NCBI RefSeq assembly: GCF_023146395.1
Contig: NZ_JAGLCD010000008.1
Span: 186,001 to 250,000 of the forward strand
Direction of reading: 5' to 3'
From: Aeromicrobium sp.
GTDB lineage: Bacteria > Actinomycetota > Actinomycetes > Propionibacteriales > Nocardioidaceae
Length of the DNA stretch: 64,000 nt
Each line of letters opens with the position of its first letter. Positions within the stretch are counted from its first letter, which is position 1. This document shows positions 46,964-54,949 of this stretch, in pieces. The position numbers were made by a program, and so were the translations under genes. The notes below the pieces were generated by a model, which was not told the DNA's origin, did not search any database, and was given only the letters and a program-made list of their open reading frames with translations.

Positions 46964-47550
46964 GGGCCCACCTCCAGCTTCTCGGCGATGTCGGCGACGA
47001 GCACACCGTAGTCGTCATACGGCGTGAGCTGGGATCCGACGACCTCGCCGTCGACCAGGAACACCGTGGTGGGCAGGCCGCGCAGCGACAGCGGGACCCG
47101 CAGCGAGCTCGACGGATCGGCGACCTGGGGGTACGTGACACCGAGCGAGCGGGCCAGGTCGATCGCGGCCGAGGGATCCTCGTCGGCGAACAGGACCCCG
47201 ACGAACGTCACGCGACCGGCGTACTCCTGCGCCGCGCGCACCAGCAGCGGCAGCTCCTCGCGGCACGGCTCGCACCAGTGCGCCCAGACGTTGACGACGA
47301 CGGGACCGTCGAAGGCCGCCAGGTCGACGGGGTCGCCGGTCGAGACGCACACGAGCTCGCGGTCGGCGAGCGGCGAGGCCACGGCGTCCGGCGCGCGGCC
47401 GGGGCAGGGATCGATGCCGGCGGCCTCGGCGGCCGCCACGACGCCGGCGCTGATCGGTGCCCCGTCGACCGCCTCGTCGGCGGTCCGGTCCGGTGCGCAG
47501 GCGGCGAGCAGCAGTGCGCCGAGCACGAGGGCGGCCGCGGCGCGCCTCAT
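46960..47550 (-). CDS. TlpA-family thioredoxin-like lipoprotein
   Basis: 196 residues from ATG 47550, overlapping the nth stop as ATGA. Lipobox LLLAACAP near residue 18 gives a lipid-anchored, extracytoplasmic protein. The redoxin domain has [17 protein letters not shown] (active-site WCEPC) and cis-Pro in [14 protein letters not shown]. Likely a disulfide reductase or isomerase of the envelope. Equivalent to Rv3673c in the conserved block. Confidence 0.93.
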   Translation of the reverse strand: MRRAAAALVLGALLLAACAPDRTADEAVDGAPISAGVVAAAEAAGIDPCPGRAPDAVASPLADRELVCVSTGDPVDLAAFDGPVVVNVWAHWCEPCREELPLLVRAAQEYAGRVTFVGVLFADEDPSAAIDLARSLGVTYPQVADPSSSLRVPLSLRGLPTTVFLVDGEVVGSQLTPYDDYGVLVADIAEKLEVGP

Positions 47551-48314
47551 GCGCGCCCCTGGGTCGTCACGAGGGCCTCGGCGACCGCCGGATCTGTGGG
47601 GCCCAGCCCGTAGGACGGGCACCAACGGGCCACGGGGCAGGCACCGCACGCGGGCGTGCGGGCGTGGCAGCGGCGGCGTCCGTGCCAGATCAGCCGATGG
47701 CTCAGCATGGTCCAGTCGCGCCGCGGGAACAGCGCCCCGACCGCGTGCTCGGTGCGCACCGCATCGGCCACGGTGTGGGCATCGGCCCAGCCGAAGCGCT
47801 CCGCGAGCCTCAGCACGTGGGTGTCGACGGGCAACCCCGGCACGTCGAACGCGTTGCCGAGGACCACGTTGGCGGTCTTGTGCCCCACGCCGGGAAGCGT
47901 CACGAGGTCGGCCATGCGGGCCGGCACCTGTCCGTCGAACCGCTCGACGATCGCCGCTGACAGCCCCAGCACGTGCCCGGACTTGGCTCGGAAGAACCCG
48001 GTCGGACGCACGAGCTCCTCGAGCTCGGCCCGATCGGCGCCAGCCATCGCGGTCGCGTCGGGCCAGCGGTCGAAGAGCGCCGGCGTGACGGCGTTGACCC
48101 GCCGATCGGTCGTCTGGGCCGACAGCACCGTGGCCACGAGCAGCTCGAACGGGGTGCGGAAGTCCAGCTCGCACCGCGCCTCCGGGTACGCCTCGGCCAG
48201 CACGCGGTGCATGCGTCGCGCTCGACGCACCAAGGCCGTCCGGGACACGTCAGGCGATGGCGGGTGGGGCGAGACGGGGACGAGGGAACCTCGAGTCGTC
48301 TCCGGTCGCGCCAC
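47547..48314 (-). CDS. nth: Endonuclease III
   Basis: 255 residues from GTG 48314. The start is chosen because TAGGCT (48321-48326, reverse strand) lies six nt upstream; an in-frame GTG at 48320 directly abuts that box. [17 protein letters not shown], the helix-hairpin-helix [17 protein letters not shown] (with catalytic Lys) and [14 protein letters not shown] (catalytic Asp) are intact. The iron-sulfur cluster cysteines are in [17 protein letters not shown] (C-x6-C-x2-C-x5-C). Base-excision repair of oxidised pyrimidines. Confidence 0.96.
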   Translation of the reverse strand: MARPETTRGSLVPVSPHPPSPDVSRTALVRRARRMHRVLAEAYPEARCELDFRTPFELLVATVLSAQTTDRRVNAVTPALFDRWPDATAMAGADRAELEELVRPTGFFRAKSGHVLGLSAAIVERFDGQVPARMADLVTLPGVGHKTANVVLGNAFDVPGLPVDTHVLRLAERFGWADAHTVADAVRTEHAVGALFPRRDWTMLSHRLIWHGRRRCHARTPACGACPVARWCPSYGLGPTDPAVAEALVTTQGRA

Positions 48315-48382
48315 CCGCACAGCCTAGTTGGCCCGTCAATCTCCCGTTCCCGTGCCGGACTGTGCCAAACTTTGGAGGTACG

Positions 48383-48398
48383 TGTGACAGACCAGACA
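48383..48398. promoter_or_regulatory. Half-conserved Crp/GlxR-type site before crp
   Basis: TGTGACAGACCAGACA has a perfect left half (TGTGA) but a poor right half (AGACA for TCACA). It lies 16-31 bases before the crp start, so weak self-regulation is possible. Confidence 0.3.
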
Positions 48399-48413
48399 TG
48401 AGAGAAGGCCCAC

Positions 48414-49091
48414 GTGTCCGAGGAAGTGCTCCGCCAGGCCCCGCTCTTCGCCGGCCTCGGCGAGGAGGCGGCGGCGACGCTCGAGGCGTCGATGACGGCG
48501 GTGAGCCTGCGGCGCGGTGAGGTCCTCTTCAACGAGGGTGACGACGGCGACCAGCTCTACGTCGTCACCGACGGCAAGATCAAGCTCGGGCGCACCTCGC
48601 CCGACGGTCGCGAGAACCTGCTCGCGATCCTGGGCCCCGGTCAGATGTTCGGCGAGCTGTCGTTCTTCGACCCGGGCCCCCGTTCCGCCACCGCGACTGC
48701 CGTCACCGACGTCGACATGCGCAGCCTCGGCCACGAGGCGCTGAGCCCCGTGCTGGAGTCGCATCCCGGCGTGGCCAACGCGCTGCTGCACCAGCTCGCG
48801 GGCCGACTGCGCCGCACCAACGAGGTCGTCGGCGACCTGGTGTTCTCCGACGTGCCCGGCCGTGTCGCCAAGGCGCTGCTCGACCTCGCGAGCCGGTTCG
48901 GGCGCGGCGCCGACGACGGCGTCCACGTCAACCACGACCTCACGCAGGAGGAGCTGGCGCAGCTCGTCGGCGCCTCGCGCGAGACCGTCAACAAGGCGCT
49001 GGCCGACTTCGCCTCGCGCGGCTGGCTGCGGCTCGAGCCGCGCTCGGTCATCATCCTCGATCTCGACCGCCTGCAGCGCCGCGCCCGCTGA
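48414..49091 (+). CDS. crp: Crp/GlxR-type cyclic-nucleotide-responsive regulator
   Basis: 225 residues from GTG 48414. N-terminal cNMP-binding domain with FGELSFFDPGPRSATATA, where Glu, Ser and Arg form the phosphate-binding cassette for cAMP, then the dimer helix, then a winged helix-turn-helix with LTQEELAQLVGASRETVNKA. Closest to GlxR/Rv3676 of actinobacteria. Such regulators bind TGTGA-N6-TCACA; matching sites occur before the LytTR and DUF485-actP genes and at 2001. Divergent from nth; a strong terminator follows. Confidence 0.96.
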   Translation: MSEEVLRQAPLFAGLGEEAAATLEASMTAVSLRRGEVLFNEGDDGDQLYVVTDGKIKLGRTSPDGRENLLAILGPGQMFGELSFFDPGPRSATATAVTDVDMRSLGHEALSPVLESHPGVANALLHQLAGRLRRTNEVVGDLVFSDVPGRVAKALLDLASRFGRGADDGVHVNHDLTQEELAQLVGASRETVNKALADFASRGWLRLEPRSVIILDLDRLQRRAR

Positions 49092-49104
49092 CCCGGTTCC
49101 ACCA

Positions 49105-49140
49105 CTGATGGCCTCCGCCCACCCGGGCGGGGGCCATCAG
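49105..49140 (+). terminator. Intrinsic-type hairpin after crp
   Basis: Arms CTGATGGCCTCCGCCC (49105-49120) and GGGCGGGGGCCATCAG (49125-49140) pair in 15 of 16 positions around a four-base loop, 13 bases after the crp stop. No T-run, as is common in high-GC actinobacteria. Confidence 0.8.
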
Positions 49141-49162
49141 CGCGTCCCGGGGTGGACGCAAT

Positions 49163-49242
49163 CTGAGGGGTTGTGGCTGCCAGCCGACGAAGGCTGAGGG
49201 GTTGCGGGTGCCGGGGCACCCTCAGACCCTCAGACTTCGTCG
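49163..49242. repeat. Direct plus inverted CTGAGGGGTTG repeats
   Basis: Direct copies at 49163-49181 and 49194-49212 agree in 17 of 19 positions; an inverted copy follows at 49215-49233 (16 of 19). An outer CGACGAAG/CTTCGTCG pair at 49185-49192 and 49235-49242 extends the last stem. The array covers the last codons of the MBL gene and the gap behind the crp terminator. Confidence 0.7.
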
Positions 49243-50048
49243 CTCCGCTCGGTCCGGAGGTGCTCCAGCTGCGCCTCGACCGAGCGCTCCGCGGCGGGCC
49301 AGAGCGACTCGTCGACCTCGGCGTAGACACGCTCGACGACCTCACGGGCCGTGACGGCACCGCCGGCGACCGCGGCCCGCACCTGGTCGAGGCGCTCGAG
49401 CCGGTGCGCGCGGTAGAAGTCGACGACACCGTGGGCGTCCGGCAGCACGGGCCCGTGCGCCGGGTAGAACGTCGTGGCACGACCGGACGAGACCAGGTCG
49501 CCGATGCGGTCCAGCGACGACAGGTAGGGCCCCAGCGCGCCGTCCGGGTGCGCGATGATCGTGGTCCCCCGCCCGAGGATCGTGTCGCCGGTCAGCAGGG
49601 CGTCATCGGCCTCGACGAGCAGACACGTCGAGTCGGCGGTGTGGCCGGGCGTGGGCACGACCTCGAGGCGCAGGCCGTCGACCTCGACGACCTCACCGTC
49701 GCCCAGCGGGTCGGCCGCGCGGCACCAGGCGGCGTCACGGGCCCGCGCGGGCGCGCCCGTGCGGGACACCATGGTGTCGATCGCGTCGGTGTGGTCGCCG
49801 TGCCAGTGCGTGTACAGCACGACCGCGACCTCGCCCGCGACCTCGAGCACGACGTCGAGATGCCGCGGGTCGTCCGGACCCGGGTCGACGACGACGCTGC
49901 GCGACGCGCCAGGTGCGCGCAGGATCCAGGTGTTGGTGCCGTCGAGGGTCATGATCCCGGCGTTGTCGGCCCGCACGACGGTGGCGACGTCGCTCACCCT
50001 CACGGGGACCTCGACCGGCCGCGCGGTGATGTCGGGAACGGCGCTCAC
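49230..50048 (-). CDS. Metallo-beta-lactamase fold hydrolase
   Basis: 272 residues from GTG 50048 (GTGA overlap with the NUDIX stop). LYTHWHGDHTDAI is the HxHxDH zinc motif, TPGHTADST and LLTGDTILGRGTTII give further ligands, and YPAHGPVLPDA the last His. The subgroup (Rv3677c-type, LACTB2-like) includes predicted thioesterases and RNases; substrate unknown. The last codons fall in a repeat array. Confidence 0.92.
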   Translation of the reverse strand: MSAVPDITARPVEVPVRVSDVATVVRADNAGIMTLDGTNTWILRAPGASRSVVVDPGPDDPRHLDVVLEVAGEVAVVLYTHWHGDHTDAIDTMVSRTGAPARARDAAWCRAADPLGDGEVVEVDGLRLEVVPTPGHTADSTCLLVEADDALLTGDTILGRGTTIIAHPDGALGPYLSSLDRIGDLVSSGRATTFYPAHGPVLPDAHGVVDFYRAHRLERLDQVRAAVAGGAVTAREVVERVYAEVDESLWPAAERSVEAQLEHLRTERSDEV

Positions 50049-50851
50049 GTCGGGTCCTCCAGCGAGTTCTCGATGAACCAGGTGTCATCGACCCGTACGA
50101 GGCGCGGCTCGATCGTCTCGATGACCCGGTCAGCCGATGCAGCGACGACGTCGGCGGCCCGCAGGCCCACGAGATCGCGGCACATCGCGATCGTGGGTGG
50201 CATCATCGCGACGCCACCGCTCGACGCAGCTTCGAGGGCCTCCTGAGGCGTGATCCACGCGGCCCGGTCGGCCTCGCCGGGCAGGGATCCCACGCGCTGG
50301 CCCTCGGGCACGGCCGCGACGAAGAACCGGGTGTCGAACCGGCGCGGCTCGAAGGACGGTGTGATCCAGTGCGCCCAGGCGCCGAGCAGGTCGCTGCGCA
50401 GGACCCAGCCGTGCTCGCCGAGCACATCGGCCAGGCTGCGGCGCGCGGCGTCGAGGTCGAGGCGGACCTGCGTGATCTCGTCGGTGTCGAGGTCGGTCGC
50501 GGTGGTGTGCTCGTCCGGTCCCGCGAGCAGGATGCCCGACTCCTCGAACGTCTCTCGCACGGCGGCCACGACCAGGCCCCGCGCGACGTCCGGGGTGCAG
50601 CGCAGCCGCTCGGCCCACGCCTCGGGCGACGGGCCGGTCCAGCCGATCGGCTCCTCGTCGCCGGCCTGCAACGAGCCGCCGGGGAACACCGACATGCCCG
50701 CGGCGAAGGCCATCGTGGGCTGTCGTCGCAACAGGTACGTCTGGGTCTGCTCACCCACGTCCCGCAGGAGCGCGACGGTCGAGGCGTCACGCGGCTCCGT
50801 GACCGGCCGGTCCAGGTCGGGCTCCCAGCCCGCGGGCAGGGGTGTTCTCAT
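50045..50851 (-). CDS. NUDIX hydrolase
   Basis: 268 residues from ATG 50851. LLRRQPTMAFAAGMSVFPGG opens the domain and AAVRETFEESGILLA is the Nudix box (REx2EExG with Phe inserted). GSLPGEADRAAWITPQEALE closes the fold. The long insertion between Gly-rich start and box resembles NUDT19-like CoA hydrolases. Lies between the MBL and RidA genes, a pair often associated with metabolite clean-up. Substrate unproven. Confidence 0.88.
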   Translation of the reverse strand: MRTPLPAGWEPDLDRPVTEPRDASTVALLRDVGEQTQTYLLRRQPTMAFAAGMSVFPGGSLQAGDEEPIGWTGPSPEAWAERLRCTPDVARGLVVAAVRETFEESGILLAGPDEHTTATDLDTDEITQVRLDLDAARRSLADVLGEHGWVLRSDLLGAWAHWITPSFEPRRFDTRFFVAAVPEGQRVGSLPGEADRAAWITPQEALEAASSGGVAMMPPTIAMCRDLVGLRAADVVAASADRVIETIEPRLVRVDDTWFIENSLEDPT

Positions 50852-50861
50852 GCGGGCGCCC

Positions 50862-51323
50862 TCATGCGCGGACGGCGACCTGGAGCTCGATCTCGACCGG
50901 CGAGCCGAGCGGCAGCTCGGCCACGCCGACGGCACTGCGCGCGTGCCGGCCGGCCGAGCCGAAGGCGGCGGCAAGCAGGTCACTGGCTCCGTCGGCGACG
51001 GCGGGCTGACCCGTGAAGCCCGGGGCGCTCGCGACGAAGACCCCGACCTTGAGGACCTGCACCACACGGTCGAGGTCGACGACGCTCCCCACCGCGGCGA
51101 TGGCGTTCAGCGCGGCCACCCGGGCCAGCTGGTGCGCCTCACCGGGCTCGACGTCGGCGCCGACCTTGCCCATCGCGACCAGGGCCCCGTCGACGAACGG
51201 CAGCTGGCCCGAGGTGAAGACGACCCCGCCGTGCGCCACGGCCGGCACATAGGCGGCGACCGGCTTGGCCACCGGGGGCACGCTCAGCCCCAGGGCGGCG
51301 AGCCGATCCGCGACGGCCGACAC
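50862..51323 (-). CDS. ridA: RidA/YjgF-family reactive-intermediate deaminase
   Basis: 153 residues from GTG 51323, one base after the stop of the small DUF4177 gene. VFTSGQLPFVDGALVAMGKV, AALNAIAAVGSVVDLDRVVQ and the C-terminal LPLGSPVEIELQVAVRA are RidA blocks. The catalytic Arg of true RidA is not obvious (ARSAVGVAELP), so the protein may belong to a Rid subgroup without deaminase activity. Rv3678c position of the conserved order. Confidence 0.9.
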   Translation of the reverse strand: MSAVADRLAALGLSVPPVAKPVAAYVPAVAHGGVVFTSGQLPFVDGALVAMGKVGADVEPGEAHQLARVAALNAIAAVGSVVDLDRVVQVLKVGVFVASAPGFTGQPAVADGASDLLAAAFGSAGRHARSAVGVAELPLGSPVEIELQVAVRA

Positions 51324-51324
51324 C

Positions 51325-51480
51325 TCAGGCCGCCGGTCGCTTGAAGTAGGCCACCAGGTTCTCGGGGTTGAGCCCGGGCACGATCTGCACGAGCTCCCAG
51401 CCGTCACGGCCGAAGTTGTCGAGGATCGCCTTGGTGTTGTGCACGAGCACGGGTGCGGTGAGGTACTCCCACTGAGTCAT
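51325..51480 (-). CDS. DUF4177-like small protein
   Basis: 51 residues from ATG 51480, with TACAGT (51487-51492, reverse strand) six nt upstream, a leaderless promoter for the whole reverse-strand run 51480-49230. Starts MTQWEYLTAPVLVHN, then FGRDGWELVQIVPG and NLVAYFKRPAA, the DUF4177 pattern. Matches the position of Rv3678A. No function is known. It is followed after one base by the RidA start, so the two are coupled. Confidence 0.85.
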   Translation of the reverse strand: MTQWEYLTAPVLVHNTKAILDNFGRDGWELVQIVPGLNPENLVAYFKRPAA

Positions 51481-51534
51481 GTCCCGACTGTAACCATGTC
51501 CGCCGGTGATCGAGGGCCGGGGAGCCGCGGGCCG

Positions 51535-52077
51535 TCAGTCGGCGTCGGTCAACGCGCGCAGCAGCTTCTCGGCGAGCGCGAGCTCACCGGCCGCGTCGAG
51601 GTCGGCACCCGGGGTGAGGTTGACGGTGAACAGGACGCCGCCGACCAGCGCGGCACCGGCAGTCTGGCTGAAGCCGGAGACCTCTCCGGTCGCGATGCGC
51701 GCCCGCTCGCCGATGTCAGGGGTCGACTCGTCCTCGACCGTGAGCCCCGCCGTGATCCCGTCCAGGTAGGCCTGGACACCCCCGCCGAGCTCGGCCTCGA
51801 GCTGGGCACCGAGCGCGAAGGACGTCGCCCGTGGATCGTCCTGGCTGTACTCGCAGAGGTCGAAGGGCCCCTCCTGCGCCGTGACGGCGAAGCCCGCGAC
51901 CTGGCTCGCGGCGTCGGCCGGCAGCAGCTCGCAGACGTCCGGCGCCTCGGTGTCGACCGAGCCGGCGTCCGACGAGCTCGCCTCGTCGGGGCCGCTCGCC
52001 TCGTCGGGATCGCCGCCGCAGCCGACGAGCAGGGCGAGTGGCAGGAGCAGTCCAGCGGCCAGGCGTTGACGGTGCAC
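51535..52077 (-). CDS. DUF3558-like lipoprotein
   Basis: 180 residues from GTG 52077 with GGGAG upstream. Lipobox LALLVGCGG near residue 20, an acidic Ser/Asp/Glu linker (about 22-45), then APDVCELLPADAASQVAG and CEYSQDD, a two-Cys arrangement found in DUF3558-type exported lipoproteins. Role unknown. Lies between the DUF4177 gene and the divergent ATPase pair; not part of the core order I recall. Confidence 0.75.
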   Translation of the reverse strand: MHRQRLAAGLLLPLALLVGCGGDPDEASGPDEASSSDAGSVDTEAPDVCELLPADAASQVAGFAVTAQEGPFDLCEYSQDDPRATSFALGAQLEAELGGGVQAYLDGITAGLTVEDESTPDIGERARIATGEVSGFSQTAGAALVGGVLFTVNLTPGADLDAAGELALAEKLLRALTDAD

Positions 52078-52215
52078 GACGGCTCCCGGGGGTCTCGAGG
52101 GTCTGAGGTCGCGTCACGCTACCGCCCCCACCTCTGACAGTGCGGATTCGCGGGAAACGGTTCAGATCCCGCCGATTCACCGAGCGGATCCGCCGCCGCT
52201 CGCTAGGCTGCGAGC

Positions 52216-53184
52216 GTGTCGTCCACCGCGCTCCACGTCGTCACCGGCAAGGGCGGCACGGGCAAGACCACGGTCGCCGTGGCCCTCGCGCTCGCCCTGG
52301 CCGATCGGGGTCAGCGCGTCCTCGTGTGCGAGGTCGAGGGCCGGCAGGGCATCGCCCAGCTGCTCGACGTCGCCCCGCTGCCGTACGAGGAGCGTCGCGT
52401 CGCGGCGGGCCTGGGCGGCGGTGAGGTCTTCGCCCTCGCGATCGACGCCGAGTCCGCACTGCTGGAGTACCTCGAGATGTTCTACCGGCTCGGTCGGGCG
52501 GGCAAGGCGCTGGACAAGTTCGGCGTCGTCGACTTCGCCACGACGATCGCCCCCGGGGTGCGCGACGTGCTGCTGACGGGCAAGGTCTACGAGATCGCCC
52601 GCCGTCGCGGCGAGAAGCGCGACACCGGTCCGCAGTACGACGCGATCGTGATCGACGCCCCTCCCACGGGTCGCATCCGGCAGTTCCTCAACGTCAGCAC
52701 CGAGGTCGCCGGTCTGGCGAAGGTCGGGCCGATCCGCCGCCAGGCCGACTCGATCACGGCCATGATGCGTTCGGACGTGACCCGCGTGCACCTGGTCACG
52801 GTGCTCGAGGAGATGCCCGTGCAGGAGACGCTGGACGGCATCGCCGACCTCGCGGCGGCCGATCTGCCCGTCGGTCACGTGGTCGTCAATCTCGTGCGAC
52901 GGGCCCTGCTCTCCGACGACACGGCCACGGCCCTCGGCGACGCCTCTCTCGACACCGAGACGGTCGCCGCCACGCTGACCGCCGCGGGGCTCGACCCCGC
53001 CGCGGCCACCGCTCTGCTCGACGAGGGCCGCGGCCACCTCGAGCGCCAGGCGTTGCAGCAGAGCCAGCGCGCCCTGCTGCAGGACTCTCCCGCCGCCACG
53101 ACAGAGCTCCCGCTGCTCGACGACGTGGGCCTCGGTGGGCTCATGGAGCTGGCCGGCCTCCTGCACGAGGGAGGGGTCGCATGA
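52216..53184 (+). CDS. ArsA/GET3-like ATPase, first of pair
   Basis: 322 residues from GTG 52216, TAGGCT at 52204-52209 six nt upstream. P-loop VVTGKGGTGKTTVAVALA with the deviant signature Lys, then VIVIDAPPTGRIRQFLNV. Equivalent to Rv3679, whose product forms an anion-transporting ATPase-like heterodimer with Rv3680. Role in mycobacteria includes glycerol or envelope stress tolerance; the mechanism is not settled. Confidence 0.92.
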   Translation: MSSTALHVVTGKGGTGKTTVAVALALALADRGQRVLVCEVEGRQGIAQLLDVAPLPYEERRVAAGLGGGEVFALAIDAESALLEYLEMFYRLGRAGKALDKFGVVDFATTIAPGVRDVLLTGKVYEIARRRGEKRDTGPQYDAIVIDAPPTGRIRQFLNVSTEVAGLAKVGPIRRQADSITAMMRSDVTRVHLVTVLEEMPVQETLDGIADLAAADLPVGHVVVNLVRRALLSDDTATALGDASLDTETVAATLTAAGLDPAAATALLDEGRGHLERQALQQSQRALLQDSPAATTELPLLDDVGLGGLMELAGLLHEGGVA

Positions 53185-53255
53185 CCACCCACCGACGCCC
53201 GCACGACCGCCGCCCGCACCGCCGGGCCCGCTCCGTACAGGGATTGACGCGATGA
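53181..53255 (+). CDS. 24-codon bridging ORF between the ATPase genes
   Basis: ATG 53181 overlaps the first ATPase stop (ATGA), and its own stop overlaps the second ATPase start at 53252 (ATGA). The peptide MTTHRRPHDRRPHRRARSVQ is almost entirely Arg, His, Pro and Thr. It may only carry ribosomes from one gene to the next. Whether it is translated is unproven. Confidence 0.4.
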   Translation: MTTHRRPHDRRPHRRARSVQGLTR

Positions 53256-54442
53256 GCCCGCGGACCTCCCGGACGGCGCCGGACCCACGTCGCCCGCGCT
53301 CTCCGGCACGGGTCGTCGGGGCCCACGACGACGCGGGGCGTCTCGACGTCGACGCGCTGATCGCCGACCGCTCGACCCACATCGTGGTGTGCTGCGGTTC
53401 CGGCGGCGTCGGCAAGACCACGACCTCGGCGGCGCTCGCGATGCGCGCCGCCGACGCCGGCCGGGCGGTCTGCGTGCTGACGATCGACCCGGCACGCCGC
53501 CTGGCGCAGTCGATGGGACTGACCGAGCTCGACAACACCCCCCGGGCCGTCGCGGGCGCCGGGGCGGACGGTGGTTCGCTCGACGCGATGATGCTCGACA
53601 TGAAGCGGACCTTCGACGAGGTCGTCGAGGCCCACGCGAGCCCCGAGAAGGCGGCGCAGATCCTGGCGAACCCCTTCTACCAGGCCCTGTCGAGCTCGTT
53701 CGCCGGCACGCAGGAGTACATGGCGATGGAGAAGCTCGGGCAGCTCCACGCCCAGGGCGACTGGGACCTCATCATCGTCGACACGCCGCCGTCACGATCG
53801 GCCCTCGACTTCCTCGACGCCCCCGAACGGCTGTCCTCAATGCTCGACGGGCGCTTCATCAAGCTCCTGCTGGCTCCGGCCAAGGGACCCGCGCGACTGC
53901 TCAGCGCCGGGTTCGGGCTCGTGACGAGTGCGCTCAACAAGGTCCTGGGCGCGCAGGTGCTGACCGACGTCCAGACCTTCGTGGCCGCGTTCGACACCCT
54001 GTTCGGCGGGTTCCGCCAACGGGCCGAGTCGACCTACGCGCTCCTCCAGGCACCCGGCACCGCGTTCCTCGTCGTGGCGGCGCCCGAGCCTGCGGCAATG
54101 CGCGAGGCGTCGTACTTCGTCGAGCGCCTCGCCGGCGATGCGATGCCGCTGGCGGGCCTGGTGGTCAACCGGGTGCACGACGACGTGTCGTCCGCGATCG
54201 AGCTCGACGACGCCCGAGCGGTCGCACGCCGGCTCAGGAAGCGCGGCACGACCGAGCGCCAGGTCGCCGAGCTGCTCGACGTCCATGCCGAGCGGCTCGC
54301 GACAGCGGCCCGCGAGCAGCGCGAGCGCGACGGCTTCACCCGGTCCCACCCGGGCGTGCCGCACGTGCCGGTCACCGCGCTGTCGACCGACGTGCACGAC
54401 CTGGACGGCCTGCGGCGGATCGGCGACCTGCTCGGCCGGTGA
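53252..54442 (+). CDS. ArsA/GET3-like ATPase, second of pair
   Basis: 396 residues from ATG 53252. P-loop VVCCGSGGVGKTTTSAALA, DPARRLAQSMGL, then LIIVDTPPSRSALDFLDAP and the C-terminal LAGLVVNRVH are GET3/ArsA blocks. Rv3680 position. It is longer than the first ATPase, with an insertion (about 95-145) containing MLDMKRTFDEVVEAH. Expected to pair with the product of 52216-53184. Confidence 0.92.
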   Translation: MSPRTSRTAPDPRRPRSPARVVGAHDDAGRLDVDALIADRSTHIVVCCGSGGVGKTTTSAALAMRAADAGRAVCVLTIDPARRLAQSMGLTELDNTPRAVAGAGADGGSLDAMMLDMKRTFDEVVEAHASPEKAAQILANPFYQALSSSFAGTQEYMAMEKLGQLHAQGDWDLIIVDTPPSRSALDFLDAPERLSSMLDGRFIKLLLAPAKGPARLLSAGFGLVTSALNKVLGAQVLTDVQTFVAAFDTLFGGFRQRAESTYALLQAPGTAFLVVAAPEPAAMREASYFVERLAGDAMPLAGLVVNRVHDDVSSAIELDDARAVARRLRKRGTTERQVAELLDVHAERLATAAREQRERDGFTRSHPGVPHVPVTALSTDVHDLDGLRRIGDLLGR

Positions 54443-54463
54443 GCCGCACCGGCCGAGCGGAGG

Positions 54464-54724
54464 TCAGCCCGCGGGCTGCAGCACGCGACGCCACTGCGTC
54501 ACGTTGGGACGACGCCGCAGCAGGGCCCGGCGCTCGCGCTCGGTCATGCCACCCCACACGCCCCACTCGATGCGGTTGTCGAGGGCCTCGGCGAGACACT
54601 CGGCCGTGACGGGGCACCCGCCACACATCGTCTTCGCACGGTTCTGCTCAGCGCCCTTCACGAAGAGCTCGTCGGTGCGTCCGCGGCAGGCTGCCTGGCC
54701 GGCCCAGCTGGTGTCAAACATCAT
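54464..54724 (-). CDS. whiB4: WhiB-family iron-sulfur regulator (WhiB4-like)
   Basis: 86 residues from ATG 54724 (ATG-ATG; GGGAGG upstream). Four cluster-binding cysteines: Cys13, Cys34, Cys37 and Cys43 (C-x20-C-x2-C-x5-C), then the turn WGVWGGMTERERR and a basic tail RALLRRRP. In M. tuberculosis WhiB4 is an oxygen- and redox-responsive regulator, positioned as here between the ATPase pair and ponA2. The upstream gap contains an inverted repeat (54784-54827). Confidence 0.95.
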   Translation of the reverse strand: MMFDTSWAGQAACRGRTDELFVKGAEQNRAKTMCGGCPVTAECLAEALDNRIEWGVWGGMTERERRALLRRRPNVTQWRRVLQPAG

Positions 54725-54783
54725 GTCGAACCTCCCGAGGTGGTCCCGACCCGAACGGGACCAAGGTGTCTGAGACGACCGTA

Positions 54784-54827
54784 TGAAACTCCTGAGGACC
54801 TCCGGCAGGGCCGGTTGAGGAGTTTCA
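54784..54827. repeat. Inverted repeat between divergent whiB4 and ponA2
   Basis: TGAAACTCCT (54784-54793) and AGGAGTTTCA (54818-54827) are perfect inverted arms around a 24-base GC-rich centre with CCGGCAGGGCCGG. The site is about 60 bases upstream of whiB4, so an operator is as likely as a repeat element. Confidence 0.6.
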
Positions 54828-54949
54828 CCTAGTTCTTTCGAACCAGATCCGGCGAAAACGCCCTCACGAGGCCGCTCCGGATGCCCGGGGCACGCGCGGA
54901 CCGAGCTCGTCCACCGGTTCCGTGCGGTGAGGTCCCGTATCCTCCAGGC

